From contig NC_092860.1 of assembly GCF_032062135.1 (NCBI RefSeq), positions 65,135,803 through 65,199,802 of the forward strand: a stretch of 64,000 bases of DNA, in the 5' to 3' direction. The stretch is from Pyxicephalus adspersus (taxonomy: Eukaryota; Chordata; Amphibia; Anura; Pyxicephalidae). Each line of letters starts with the position of its first letter. Positions within the stretch are counted from its first letter, which is position 1. Shown here piece by piece: positions 25,464-37,046 of the stretch. The notes under the pieces were generated by a model. That model worked only from the letters and a program-made list of their open reading frames with translations. It ran no database searches and was not told where the DNA came from. The position numbers and the translations under genes were made by a program.

Positions 25464-26117
25464 ATGAATATGTAAGGACAGAAACAGATAGGCTTTTCAA
25501 GGGCAAATATTGTGTATATATTTATTAGTGAAACATTTTAAAATGGTCTTGACTCTAAAAAGAGACTGACTATTCTAAACACAATACATATATTGACAAT
25601 AAAATATCTATTGTTCTCAATTTGTTTTGTTTGGTACAAAATTATTATTGACAAAGTTCAAGGATATGTCACAGTACCCGACGCGTTATGCCTTATTAGG
25701 CTTCCTCAGGGGATCACATGAGATCAATAACATATACTTGCAGTAAAATTGTACTCAACAGATAAGGGACGGTAGGTTCGGTACATCCCTAGGGTTCACA
25801 AACCGTATCATAGGGTCTGGATGTAATGTATGAAGGAGTCCATATTAAAGTGTAATTAAATGGAACAGTGCTAAGTGAAATATGTGTGTTCAATACTTTA
25901 TATTCATACTGTATCATGTGTCCGTATATTATTCATCAGCCAATCTGTCCGCAGCCCAGCCGTATGGGTGTTAAAATGTTTTACTATTAAATATATAGAC
26001 AATATTTGCCTGGAAAAGCCTGTCTGTTTCTGTTCGTACATTTACCTATGCAAAATCCAGCCATAATTATATAGAGCTACATAATTAGAACCTTCCTAAA
26101 TATCCTTTTGAGATGTA
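25464..26117. mobile_element. Foldback element with 14-bp target duplication, inside the Ngaro element
   Basis: The insert is flanked by TTACCTCTCACAAT at 25450-25463 and again at 26118-26131. Its ends are imperfect inverted repeats of about 45 bp: ACAGAAACAGATAGGCTTTT at the left and AAAAGCCTGTCTGTTTCTGT at the right, each with an adjoining CAAATATTG. No ORF. A hammerhead-like module lies at 25677-25712, about 215 bp from the left end. A 14-bp target duplication argues for insertion through target-primed reverse transcription rather than a typical cut-and-paste transposase. Identity unknown; a Penelope-like terminal fragment is one possibility. Confidence 0.75.
25677..25712 (-). other. Hammerhead-like module, copy 1
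   Basis: The minus strand reads CCCCTGAGGAAGCC, a GCCT/AGGC hairpin, then ATAAC (altered from GAAAC), then GCGTCGGG. GGG after the presumed GTC cleavage triplet can pair with CCC before CTGA, giving a short stem I. Confidence 0.4.
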
Positions 26118-26805
26118 TTACCTCTCACAATCTCGGGATTGTCTCGAGCTGACCGCAGATTTCTAGCCTCCGGTGGAAACCACACTAAGGAGCAAGGGAT
26201 CCTGAAACCCTCCCGCAGACCTGTTTCCAAAACCCCCGCCGCCACCCTATCAGGATACCTATTTAAAAAGGGCAGCATCCTTCCGAAGGTTCAGCAGTGT
26301 CCTCCCTTTTTCCACTATTGTTGCTGATGCTCTCTAAGGTGCCGGCCGCACACGGAGACAGGCTGGCACCTGCTGTAGATCAGATCCCTTCCTACGCTGG
26401 ACTGTGCTGGCAGCAAGTAAGGACCTACTATGGCCGGCTGTTTGCTCACGATTCTTGTAGAAGTGGCTGGGGACCCCAGAGGGGACACTGGTGCATCCAA
26501 GCCACGCAGGCTCCGCCTAAGGCGAGGATTCCTCCCAGACCTCCGCACAGCCCTTGCCTTGGGTGGCCTAGCTGGCGGAGCCAGAGGGTCCTTAATGGAG
26601 TGGCGGCGAGCCCTGGGGGTAGCCTCTGGACTCAGGCGCTCTGGGGGGTGAACCCTTCGAGGCCGCATGTTAGTTGGCCCCCCTTCCCCCTCTCCCCTTG
26701 CCTCACCAGGTAGAAGCTGAACAAGTCACTCTCCTGGAGCCATGCTTGACCATGCTGGTGTGCAGTCTCTCACAACCTGGATAGCATCTCCTCTAAGTCA
26801 GCCAT
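26096..26805 (-). pseudogene. Ngaro gag-like protein, decayed
   Basis: The probable start codon at 26805 begins MADLEEMLSRL followed by a stop. After a frame change a long basic, proline/arginine-rich stretch follows (26668-26315: PERLSPEATPRARRHSIKDP and PPARPPKARAVRRSGRNPRL). A conserved-looking tail (26278-26096) has PDRVAAGVLETGLREGFRIP. This arrangement suits the gag-like ORF1 of Ngaro elements, whose product would package element RNA. The downstream junction to RT is broken by the foldback insertion. The strong local GC richness (26330-26680) comes from this ORF, not from a CpG-island promoter. Confidence 0.65.
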
Positions 26806-27640
26806 GATTACAGCAAACAAGAACAGCAACTGTAAGATGAATCTCAGCCCCTGGTCTTACAAAATGGCTGATGACCACCCCCCCTTCTTGAACTTTATCA
26901 AACCTATTATCTCCACCTTTTTTTTTAATTATTGTCCAACCCAACTTGTCCCCTCCTTGACCTTACCCCCCTCCCCTTGTCATGCAGCCCTTTTGCCTAT
27001 GCTCCTTTTGGTCACTCCTGCTCCAGGTCTTACTTTATGGCAAAAATTGAGCATGTGATCGCGTTGTGCATCCATAAAGCGAATACCCAGATCAGCTTCC
27101 TACTTGGTCACAAAAAAGGGGATGACGGCAGTCTGTGCCGAGAGTAAGGTTTGATAAGCATAGTACAAGGTGCCCCTCAGTGTGGTAGATGCTGTGCATA
27201 ATGACTTAAGGAGCATAAGTGGGCGAAAAAATTGGGATGGTTGAGGTATTGATCTTAGCAAATATGTCAACTGACAGGTTGCCTATTAGATTGGTATACC
27301 TTTTTCCATCTAATCTGCTACTGTTTAAACTTTCTTACTCTTGTACACTACAGGCTGTCAAGAGCCTTGGCCTTCACTAAGTAGATCTTTGGAACACCAA
27401 ATGAAAAAATGGCTTTCTTTTTGTTGTTTTGTGTTAAAAATGTAACAGACATTCTTTCAGGAAAAACTGCATCATCTAATAGTAAAAATTTATGAGGATG
27501 AAGGTATTCTAGAAGAATATCTTCTTTTTATCATAGTTACATCAGGATGAGGAAAACATTCAACCAGGTTATTATGCTGTAGTTGAACAGAAAAAGTGTT
27601 GATTATAACTGAATTCTAAATTCTAATCTAGTCTTCCTGA

Positions 27641-27838
<198 letters not shown>

Positions 27839-28074
27839 TAACTGTGTTTTATTTAAACAGTCTTCTACTTTTGGGAAAATGCTAGCCCCACTGTTCCATA
27901 AAAAGAGTACTAATTGCTTTAGTTTTTTCACACAAGTGTGCCCATTAAATCACAAAATTGGATGGCGGTTAAAGGGACTGCATTCAAATCTTAATAGTCC
28001 TAAAACTACCAATAAAATATAAAACAAACCTTGCCTGAAAAAAATCTTTGCATTGTACATGTAGAGCTCACAAT

Positions 28075-28291
28075 GGGGCTGATTTATTAAAGCTATCCAA
28101 TGCTGTAGAGGATACACTTTCATCAGTGAAGATGGGGGATCTAGCTAACCTGGAATGGATCTGGTCTATGAAAACATTTTCTAACAATAGTAAATGACTT
28201 AGGAAATCCATTTCAGGTTTGCTGGATCACCCAGATTCACTGATGACAGTGTATGCTCTTCAGCCTTGGAGAGCTTTTTTAAATAAGCCCC
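28075..28291. mobile_element. Foldback MITE, copy 2 (complete)
   Basis: The ends GGGGCTGATTTATTAAAGCT and AGCTTTTTTAAATAAGCCCC are inverted copies. Inside, GATACACTTTCATCAGTGAA and AACCTGGAATGGAT are mirrored by TTCACTGATGACAGTGTATG and ATCCATTTCAGGTT. Nearly the whole 217 bp can fold back. Same family as 3443-3626 and 45331-45412. Confidence 0.8.
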
Positions 28292-29557
28292 AATTAATTT
28301 GTTGTACTTGTGCATAATATTAGTACTGACACTCTTCTCTAGAATCTGCTGTACTGAGCTATAAAAGCTACATATTGCTTAAAAGAACTGTAGCATCACC
28401 TACCAATAATCTTATTACCTTTCTCTGAAAAAGGTAACTGATAATACTCCTTATTCTGTTGTCAATTCTTGATATCCTTGAAGGTACAACCTTTCCTATT
28501 TTGTTTTGATAGTTAAAGTTTGATATTTTTTATGCCTGCCAGGCAAGTTCTGATTTTATGGTTACTTCTTTGATTCTTAATAATTTTCTACTTGATTCAC
28601 ACTATCTAGTCTGATTTACTCATTTGAGTGACTGTTTTCCTGTAAATGTGATAATCTTTTCCTGATTCAGCCATTACTTACCAGATAGAAATGTAGCTCT
28701 GTGTCTTTTAGTGCACTGTTACCTTTGCTTTATTAAAGATGATGTTTCCCTTAATATTATGCTTAATATTAGTTAGGGCTAGATGACACTTAACCAAACA
28801 ATAGTCTTCAAGAACTGTGCTGGAAAAGTATAGAGTATGCCAGCTGAACTCCCTTTCAGTATATTCTCTTCTGAACTATGTCAGTACTTCTACTGACATC
28901 GAACATCTATGCTTAAAATGATATCTGACTTGCTTTTCTGATTTGCTTGCTTCATTTTTTAGTCATATATAGTCAAAATATTAAACTCGGGCAGCTAACA
29001 TATTAGGACTAGACTAAGTGCTCAATAGCTAATTTTCTCAACTCCTAAGTTGAGTAAATATTCATTTATGCTATGGAACCATTTTTTTTTTTACATTTCA
29101 GCTATTGACCTATTTATTTGGCAAAGTGCTGAATTATGTTAAATAGGACAGAAATATAGTGATTTTTGGGAGGTCTAACAATTTTTTTTTTCCGATTGTC
29201 TTCCAAGGATTTTTCTGCAATTTTTTATCGCTTTTATGATGAAATTAAAATTATGGTTCTAACACAAAGCAGGCAGATATATTTCCATTTGAATTACAGT
29301 GTTTTAAATTTCCCGAATGTATTTTTTTAATACTAACACTAACAAATAAAACAAATTCAATTTATAATGAATGTGAATATACTAAAAATTCATCTGTATC
29401 TGAAAGGTCGAACTTCCATTTAGTCAGTATCATGGCATAAAAAAAAAAAGAACACTTTAAGATTTTACAAGAAAACAGTAAATATAAAAATGATTTAACA
29501 AGAAAGGAACTACTTATAGTATCTAGTAAATACAGTTGCCAAGCCTGATTCAATAAT
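28292..29557. other. Intronic DNA, nothing recognised
   Basis: AT-rich DNA with poly-T runs and no coding, RNA or transposon signal that I could name. Confidence 0.5.
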
Positions 29558-29743
29558 TGAGAAAAAGAGAAGACTAAACATGGCTTTTTTGGCAATAATA
29601 AAAGATTGTTTAATATAGTTATAGGAAAGGAGCTTATTAGGATCCTTAGCTAGACATAGTGTTCCTATTATGGCAGGGTAGCTCATGGATCAAAGTATAC
29701 ATTTCACATATGAATCATTTCATTTGTACATCTTGTCTCATTT

Positions 29744-29777
29744 CCCGATGTGTTTTGCTCTTAGGCTTCTTCAGGGG
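29744..29777 (-). other. Hammerhead-like module, copy 2 (left arm)
   Basis: The minus strand reads CCCCTGAAGAAGCC, a loop, GC, AAAAC (altered from GAAAC), ACATCGGG. It is the inverted partner of the module at 34980-35012 in the right arm. Confidence 0.35.
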
Positions 29778-30180
29778 ATTCAGAGACTTAACTAGTTTTG
29801 TCAAAAGAAAAATATATATTGAAAGAAAAAAACAATATTACATATATACAAAAATTTTATAAGAAAACTGTATATTATTAAACCAAGTTTGCAATTTTGT
29901 TCAATGTTTATCAAGTTGACACAATAATTGCAAAACATCTGGATGATAATACAATGTAGGAAGTTATCAAGTAATTCATCTAAAACAGTTTTGATAATAA
30001 GTTTTGGAACTTGTTCCCTGGATAATAGTGAGTCATTGGTGATGGTCTTAGGAATAGTAGTTGGTATATTCTAGAAGTCACCATAAGAAGTAGCTGGATT
30101 TATGTGGCCTAGATTGAGGTAAATGTAATATAGAAGAGTCTTGAGTGGGATGAGCTTAATTGCAGGTATTAGAATTAGTT

Positions 30181-30366
30181 AAACGGTAATTTTTTGTGTA
30201 CACTTACTTTGGTAGTAAAGGGTAACGGTAATTTCAATTGATCTCACCGTTATGAATTATTAGTGTTAGAATTAAACGGTAATTTTTTGTGTACACTTAC
30301 TTTAGTAGTAAAAGGTAACGGTAATTTCAATTGATCTCACCGTTCTGAATTAATTAGTATTTGAAA
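30181..30366 (+). repeat. 93-bp tandem duplication in the left arm
   Basis: AAACGGTAATTTTTTGTGTA starts at 30181 and again at 30274. Each unit runs through GGTAACGGTAATTTC to GATCTCACCGTT. The right arm has only one unit (about 34515-34570), so the duplication arose after the arms formed. Confidence 0.9.
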
Positions 30367-31261
30367 TAGATAAACTTGGAGGATGCTGTGTACCAAGTAA
30401 TAGAAAAAATAGGCAATATTTATCAACAATGGGAAAACAAATATTTAAGAGTAGCAAAATAGCCAAAAAACTATTTTCTTACTAGTGTAAGTTGAATGGT
30501 ATTCGTTTTTTCACTTCTTATGATTATGTGGCAGAAATATATCTATAACAAGGAGTGTAAAATTAAAGTGTGTGTATACTAGGTTTAATAAGAAAAGAGG
30601 GAGATGTGATTGTAAATCAATATAAGTTAGTCTAAATCAAAGGTAATGGATTGTACGTGATAAGTAGGAATTATAGCTTGGAGTAATGGGGTTACAGATG
30701 GAATACTTAAAAATTTTAGGGGAGGAGAGTCACTTCCAAATATGGTATGCTTCAGCAAGAGGGGGGGTCCCCTTACAGGAATAATATATTTGTAAAACAA
30801 GTGTTTAACCAAGGTAACGAAAGCAATGCCCAAGAGATAACATCTAATTATTAATATTATTATTATTATTAAACAGGATTTATATAGCGCCAACATACGC
30901 AGCGCTGTACATTAAATAGGAGTTGCAAATGACAGACTAATACAATGATACAGGAGGAGAGGACCCTGCCCCGAAGAGCTTACAATCTAGTAGGTGGGGG
31001 AATTTCACACACAATAGGATGGGAGATATGTAGTGGTGGGAAGTAGTGGTGGTTTCAAATGACAGATGAAGCCGGGTAGGCAAGTTTGAAGAAATGGGTT
31101 TTGAGCGCTCTTTTAAATGAGCAGAAACTAGGAGCAAGCCAAATTGGACGAGGAAGACCATTCCAGAGAGTTGGAGCAGCTCTAGAGAAGTCTTGTATCC
31201 GTGCGTGTGATGAGGTTATGAGTGAGGAAGTCATTAGTAGGTCATTGGAGGAGCGGAGAGA

Positions 31262-32608
31262 TCAGCAGGGGGAATATTTTTTAACCATGTCAGAAATGTA
31301 AGTAGGACAATAACTGTGTAGGGATTTGAAGGCAAAGCACAGGAGCTTAAATTTGATTCTAAGGTGAAATGAAAGCCAATGGAGAGAACTACAAAGAGAT
31401 GCAGCGGAAGAGGAGCGGAGGGAAGGATGGATGAGTCTGACTGCAGCATTCATGATAGATTGTAGAGTAGAGAGTTGGGTTAGTGAAATACCAGCGAGAA
31501 GGATGTTACAGTAGTCCAGACGGGAGATGATAAGAGCATGTACAAGGAGTTTGGTGGTCTCGGGGGACAGGTAGGATTTTGGAGATGTTGCGTAGGTGAA
31601 AGTGACAGGACCTGGAAATGTTCTGAATATGGGGGGTAAATGAGAGGGCCGAGTCAAAGGTGACACAAGACAACGTGCCTGAGGGGAGGACCGAATAACA
31701 GTGTTGTTAACAGTTAGATATATGTCAGGGGGGATTTGGAATTTGAGGGGGGGTTGATGATGAGTTCTGTTTTATCCAGGTTGAGTTTCAGGAATCTGTC
31801 AGACATCCATGATGAGATGGCTGACGGGCAGCATGAGACCTTATCAAGGACTGGTGGAGACAGGTCAGGGGTGGACAGATAAATTTGAGTGTCATCAGCA
31901 TACAGATGGTACTGTAAGCCAAAGGAGGATATGAGACTACCGAGAGAGGAGGTGTACAGAGAAAAGAGAACCGGTCCAAGGACTGACCCTTGGGGAACAC
32001 CCAACAGGGAGGAGAGTCGGTGAGGAGGAGTTACCATTGAAAGAAACTTGAAAGGAGCGGTCAGACAGATAGGAAGCAAACCAAGAGAGAGCAGTGTCAC
32101 TGATACCAATGGAGCGCATGATTTGTATTAGAAGGGGGTGATCAACAGTGTCAAAAGCGGAGGAAAGATCAAGGAGAAGGAGCTGGGAAAAGTTGCCTTG
32201 AGACTTAGCTCTGATGAGGTCATTGGCCACTTTAGTAAGGGCTGTTTCAGTGGAGTGGGCAGCTCTAAAACCAGACTGGAGGGGGTCAAGGAGAGAGTTG
32301 GTGCTCAGGTAATGGGTGAGTCTTTTGTAGACAAGGCGTTCAAGAAGTTTGGGGACATATGGGAGAAGGGAGATAGAACGGTAGTTGGAGGGTAGGAAGG
32401 GGTCCAGTGAGGGTTTCTTTAGGATAGGGAGAATTATGGCATGTTTAAAAGCTGAGGGGTATTTACCAGTAGAAAGGGAGAGGTTGAATAGTTCGGTTAG
32501 GGCAGGGGCCAGGGTGGAGGAATGGGCACGGAGTATATCAGAGGGAATTGGGTCAAGTGGACATGTAGTAGACGGAGATGATGAGAGAAGAGTTAGGACT
32601 TCGTCCAC
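31262..32608 (-). pseudogene. L2 LINE reverse transcriptase, frameshifted
   Basis: The first long frame (32608-31937) reads CPLDPIPSDILRAHSSTLAP, AIILPILKKPSLDPFLPSNY, LQSGFRAAHSTETALTKVAN and [20 protein letters not shown]. After a frameshift, 32109-31714 reads [20 protein letters not shown] and [13 protein letters not shown] with an intact YADD box. After another, 31666-31262 reads LLVHALIISRLDYCNILLAG and LHSYCPTYISDMV. The order and motifs (HSTETAL, DLSSAFDTVDH) are those of the L2 clade. The endonuclease half is missing by 5' truncation. Confidence 0.9.
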
Positions 32609-32636
32609 AGTAACAGGGCTGAGGGAGGCCAGTGAT

Positions 32637-32732
32637 GATTTACAGGTGGAAGGGGTGGGTATGGTTGGAGTGGCTCGGTGGGCAGATTTACAGGTGGAAG
32701 GGGTGGGTATGGTTGGAGTGGCTCGGTGGGCA
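32637..32732 (+). repeat. 48-bp tandem duplication in the L2 LINE
   Basis: Two identical 48-bp units start GATTTACAGGTGGAAGGGGT at 32637 and 32685 and end GCTCGGTGGGCA. They lie upstream of the RT frame (minus strand), near the truncated 5' end. Confidence 0.95.
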
Positions 32733-34979
32733 GAGACATCATGTCTGATTTTGTCTAATCAGTTTAATAGAAGATAAATCTTACTTGAATCATTGGTGGG
32801 AAGTGGAGACAACAGGATGCCAGTATCCAGCTTTAAAGGAACTGGTCTGCCGGCATTCTGTTCTGATAAGGGTTAACAGCATGTGATTTAATTTACTGCT
32901 CCTGCTTACCAGCCGGCATGTGCGCCTTGTGCATCCTGAGAACTGTGATGTATGGGCTTCTGTCCTAAGGGTAAAAGAGTATGTGTCCTTCCTACTGTGC
33001 GAGTGCTGATTTCTCGCGCAGGTGCGATGATCGATCTGAAGACGGATGTGTGTTTACTTTGTCCCTTCCCTGATTCCTAGATGTTTCGTCTGTGTTGTAC
33101 TCCATGCAGGTATGTCTTATGTATGGAGGGTCAAAGGAGGTAAAACCCCTCCCTTGACACCGCACAGGGGTGTATATTGATGGTACCCATTAGCCTTCAC
33201 TTGCCTTTTATCAGATTTGTCAGATGGTTTTTAGTTGGCATGTCCCGGGCATCGGATTGTTGGAGCTGTGTAACAGATTAAGCCTGGCATGGCTCAGCCC
33301 ATCCCTTGTAAGACCAAGGGTATTAAAAGGCATTTGCAGTGATTGAACAACAACAGCAATGACTGGCATTATGACATGATATTATGATATCAAGTAATAC
33401 ATGAATGTATACTTAAAATAATAAATAATAATAATAATATGAGGTAGTACAGAGTGATCCCATGAATGTGTGTTAAAAGGGTTTTAGCATATAACAACAT
33501 ATTATTATGATATATAGTTAATGTTATACAAAATTATAAAATGAAAATAGCCCTGTATGTGATACAGAGTGATACAAGGTAATATATTGAAAATTTGTTT
33601 ACATTACTTTAGCAAATTCTTGGTCTGCACAATGACATGATGATATGATACCAAGTAATACATTGAAAAATTACTCAAAAGTCTGTGATTAGCCCAGAAT
33701 TTGAGCCATAATATTAAATACATTAATATAGATTTTATATGCAGTATGCATATGTTTAAATAAGTAGTTTGGACGAGACTGGTGTGTTATAAGAAATGTC
33801 AGTCTATCACACATTTTTACACCTACATTTTGCAGGGAATAGGTATGATTACAAAAATGGTTTAATTGAAATTTAAAAATTAAAATTTAATCACGCGCTA
33901 TTAACCTTTATAAGAACGGAATGCCGGCAGACCAGAACCTTTAAAGCTGGCTTCTGACATCCCGTTGTCTCCACTTCCCACCAACGATTCAAGTAAGATT
34001 TATTTTATACTAAACTGATTAGACGTTATCTCTTGCATGTTGCTTTCATTACCTTGATTAAACATGTGTTTTACAAATATATTATTCCCATAAGGAAACT
34101 CCCATCTTGCTGAAGCATGCCATATTTGAAAGTGACTCTACTCCAAGCTATAATTCCTACCAGTTACTGTAAGTACAATCTATTACCCTTGATTTAGACT
34201 AACTTATTTTGATTTGATTTTGACAATCACATATCCCCCTTTTCTTTTAAACCTAGTATAAACACAATTTATTTTGCACTCCTTTTTATACATATAATTC
34301 TGCTACATAATCATAACATGTGAATAAACAAATACCATTTAACTTACCTTTAGTAAGTAAATATTAGTTTTATGGCTATTTTGCTACCCTTAAGTAATTG
34401 TTTTCCCATTGTTTATAAATAATGCTTATTTTTTCCATAACTTAGATAAACATGGAGGATACTGTGTACTGCTGTATTTTAAATACTATAGGACCAATTC
34501 ATAATAGTGAGATCAAGTGAAATTACCGTTACTCTTTACTACCCAAGTAAGTGTACACAAAAAATTTCTGTTGAACTAATTCTAATACCTGCAATTAAGC
34601 TCATCCTACTCAGACTCTTCTAAGTAGGATCTGTACATGTATTTCAATCTAGGCCACATAAATCCAGCTACTTCATATGGAGACTCCTAGAATATACCAA
34701 CTATGATTCCTCAGACCATCACATATGACTCCCTATTTATATTCCAAAACTTACAAAAATTACCATAACTGTTTTAGAATAATTACTTGATAATACCTAC
34801 ATTGTATTATCATTTAAATGTTTTGCAATTATTGTGTCAACTTGTTAAACATTGAACAAAATTGGAAACTTGGTTCAATAATATACAGTTTCCGTATATA
34901 ATTTTTGTACATATGTAATATTGTTTTTTTTCTTTCTATATATGTTTTTCTTTTGACAAAACTAGTCAAGTCTCTGAAT

Positions 34980-35012
34980 CCCCTGAAGAAGCCTTAGGGC
35001 AAAACACACTGG
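34980..35012 (+). other. Hammerhead-like module, copy 3 (right arm)
   Basis: The plus strand reads CCCCTGAAGAAGCC, TTAG, GGC, AAAAC, ACACTGG. The stem (GCC/GGC) is intact; the GAAA box is AAAA. Confidence 0.35.
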
Positions 35013-35202
35013 AAAATGGGACAGGATTTACAAATATTGAAATTGATCATATGTGAAATGTATACTTTGATCCATGAGCTACCCTGCTATAATAGGAACA
35101 CTATGTCTAGCTAAGGATCTTATTAAGGTCCTTTCCTATAACTATATTAAACAATCTTTTAATATTGCCAAAAAAGTTTTTGGTCTTCTCTTTTTTTCTA
35201 CT

Positions 35203-37040
35203 TGTATTACATGAGTAGTTGGTTGAAAGGCAGGTAAAATCGTAAAAAGATTTATATGCACTGATGAATAATTAAAAGCCTCTATGACTAAGATTGGAAA
35301 TGTTGTAATAATGTAAAAACTTTTTAAAAGTTACACCTATATGTGAAACTGTCAACAAGACAGTTACTATTATTCTAAATTTACATGACATTATATGTAA
35401 AAGACTTTAAAGGTACCTAGAAAAAGGTTTATGGTCTAATAAATCAAAATTGATCTTCTTGGCTATCAAATCAAATGTAAAGTTTAGAGCAATTTAGACA
35501 CTGCAAAATAATGTAAACATGATCCCACACTATGACGCACGGTGGTGATATTATCATGCTGTAAAGATGCTTCTCTTCAGTTGGCAGAGTAAAACTCTTG
35601 TTTTCTGCACAAAACTATAAATTTGCGTGTCTATTCATGGTGAATAGTGTAGAAAAACTAAATTAAATGGCATGTTCCAAGACAATAAAAATATGAAAAC
35701 CAAAAAGAAATCTAGCAGTAAATATTATTCTAGTGTGGAGGGAATGTGACAATTTTTTCAGGTCCCTGTAACAAAATACTGTACGATACATGGTATATGT
35801 TAAAGACAGGACCACCATCAGAAATTTCTGGGTCCCACTTCCCCATATCTAAAATTTCCACCATTGCAAGTCTAGCTCATTTGAATGGGGACAGACACGG
35901 AAGTACCTCCCCTCCCCCATGGCAGCCCTACTTATAACATTTATATAATATTAAAATAATATAAAATTCCTTCCATATGAAAGGTCTCTTAAATATGTGA
36001 TGTGAAGTGACATTTGAGAATTGCAAGCATACTTTACTGTGTAAGTAAATGAAATATTTAATTGCCAGCTTTATGTAATAATACTACATCTCTGTTTTGT
36101 TTCCTAATGTAGAAATTGTCTATGAAGGTTTTCATTCACGCAGTCACATACTGGACTTGTTTATCAATGTTTAATGTTTTAATATGTTTTACCACTCAAT
36201 CAGTTTAAATAAATATTGAAAACATACCTTACAATACCTTATACATGCAGCCCAGTATAGTGAGGAACATAGATCATCCCTAAAAAGAGGAAGGTACAGG
36301 TGCAAGTAACTTTAGCATATAATTTAATACACACATGTATAATAAAAAATACACATATATAATTTTATCATCTTTACCTTGGCAGTATAACAACAGTTTA
36401 CACCTGTTGTAATGTAACTCAAGGCCTATTACCTAGACTTTAGAACAGGGTATTTTTACAACTGTCACATCAGGAGGTATGTGCTGGGCAATCGGACTTT
36501 GCACATTTTATGTCATCACAGTGTTTGGATTAAAACGACTAAGTTGTAACTATCGGTGCTACAAACACTACTGAAGCCAGTGAAGTGAGTGCTAAACTGT
36601 CTTCAACATTGCTAAGCAAGTTATATATGACTAGCTACTACTAGGTGGTGTTTTAATACTATGAAATTATTACGTACATTTGGTATGATTGTGTTTTACT
36701 ATGTTTGTGTATTTGAATATATTGACATACAGACAGTGATGTTTTTGTAAAAGGAACATAGAATATTTACATAGAACTAAACAGACTTCAGCTAATATGC
36801 GATATACAAACAACATTTTATATTTATCTAATAAATCAGACTGGTCAGACAGATAAAAGTCATTTTAGGTTATGTTTGATGCATAGATTCCAAATATGGT
36901 ATTGGTTTTGCTAGATTGGCTCTAGTTCTTGAAATATTTACCTCAATAATAACCTAATAGAGAACCTAATGCCTACGTATACAAAACTACATTTTTGAAA
37001 TACTTAATGACAATATATTCTATATTCGTTATATTTACAG
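35203..37040. other. Intronic DNA, nothing recognised
   Basis: AT-rich DNA between the inverted-repeat structure and the minus-strand protein relic. A stretch near 35750-35935 has higher GC but no recognisable family. Confidence 0.5.
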
Positions 37041-37046
37041 AAGTAA

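Larger units (their letters stand above)
22743..27037 (-). mobile_element. Ngaro/DIRS-like tyrosine-recombinase retroelement, itself interrupted
   Basis: Minus-strand order: gag-like (26805-26096), reverse transcriptase (25460-24640), RNase H plus tyrosine recombinase (24608-23990), SGNH hydrolase-like protein (23877-23199), then a 3' end with an AATAAA signal (near 22812, minus) and a G/GT-rich terminus at 22743. This gene set matches Ngaro-type YR retrotransposons, which integrate by a tyrosine recombinase and leave no target duplication. It lies within ORF2 of a Tx1/L1-type LINE and carries a 654-bp foldback insertion (25464-26117). Frameshifts in the recombinase and RT show decay. The exact termini are estimates from where LINE coding resumes. 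Confidence 0.75.
21925..27305 (-). mobile_element. Tx1/L1-type LINE fragment, split by an Ngaro-like element
   Basis: Two minus-strand pieces belong together. The piece at about 27305-27038 reads TLYYAYQTLLSAQTAVIPFF then VTK*EADLG, typical of the region behind the RT in Tx1/L1 ORF2. The piece at 22742-21925 continues with SICNKYQEINFKILTRWYRL and then WWRCKAATGTLLHVFWECPK (the CWRC/HxxWxCP box), followed by the 3' UTR. Between them lies the 4.3-kb Ngaro-like element (22743-27037). The LINE is 5' truncated and has stops. Its right end lies about 350 bp before an unc13a exon. Confidence 0.75.
30849..32753 (-). mobile_element. L2-type LINE, 5' truncated, inside the inverted repeat
   Basis: The insertion is bounded by a 6-bp target duplication TCTAAT (30843-30848 and 32754-32759). 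Removing it restores pairing of the left arm with the right arm. The 3' end (low coordinates) has an ATT microsatellite followed by GGATTTATATAGCGCCAAC and ACGCAGCGCTGTACA. The coding part holds an L2-clade RT. Its few frameshifts make it one of the younger elements in the window. Antisense to unc13a. Confidence 0.9.
29558..35202. repeat. 5.6-kb inverted-repeat structure with arms of about 1.3-1.4 kb
   Basis: The left arm (29558-30848, continuing 32754-32897 after an L2 insertion) is the inverted copy of the right arm (about 33880-35202). Matching pairs include CATATGAATC/GATCATATG near both outer ends, TCATGGATCAAAGTATACAT (left) against ATGTATACTTTGATCCATGA (right), and GGTGGGAAGTGGAGACAAC (32798) against GTTGTCTCCACTTCCCACC (33964). 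A spacer of about 1 kb (32898-33880) without an ORF lies in the middle. The arms differ at many single positions and by a 93-bp duplication, so the structure is not a recent assembly artefact. No transposase or RT belongs to it. Confidence 0.8.

Noticed and set aside
26330..26680. GC-rich segment as a CpG-island promoter
   Set aside because: The composition comes from the arginine/proline-rich gag-like ORF of the Ngaro element on the minus strand.
32898..33880. Spacer of the inverted-repeat element as a gene
   Set aside because: No open frame of meaningful length and no RNA gene signal; it contains degenerate GATATNATACCAAGTAATACA-type repeats about 256 bp apart.
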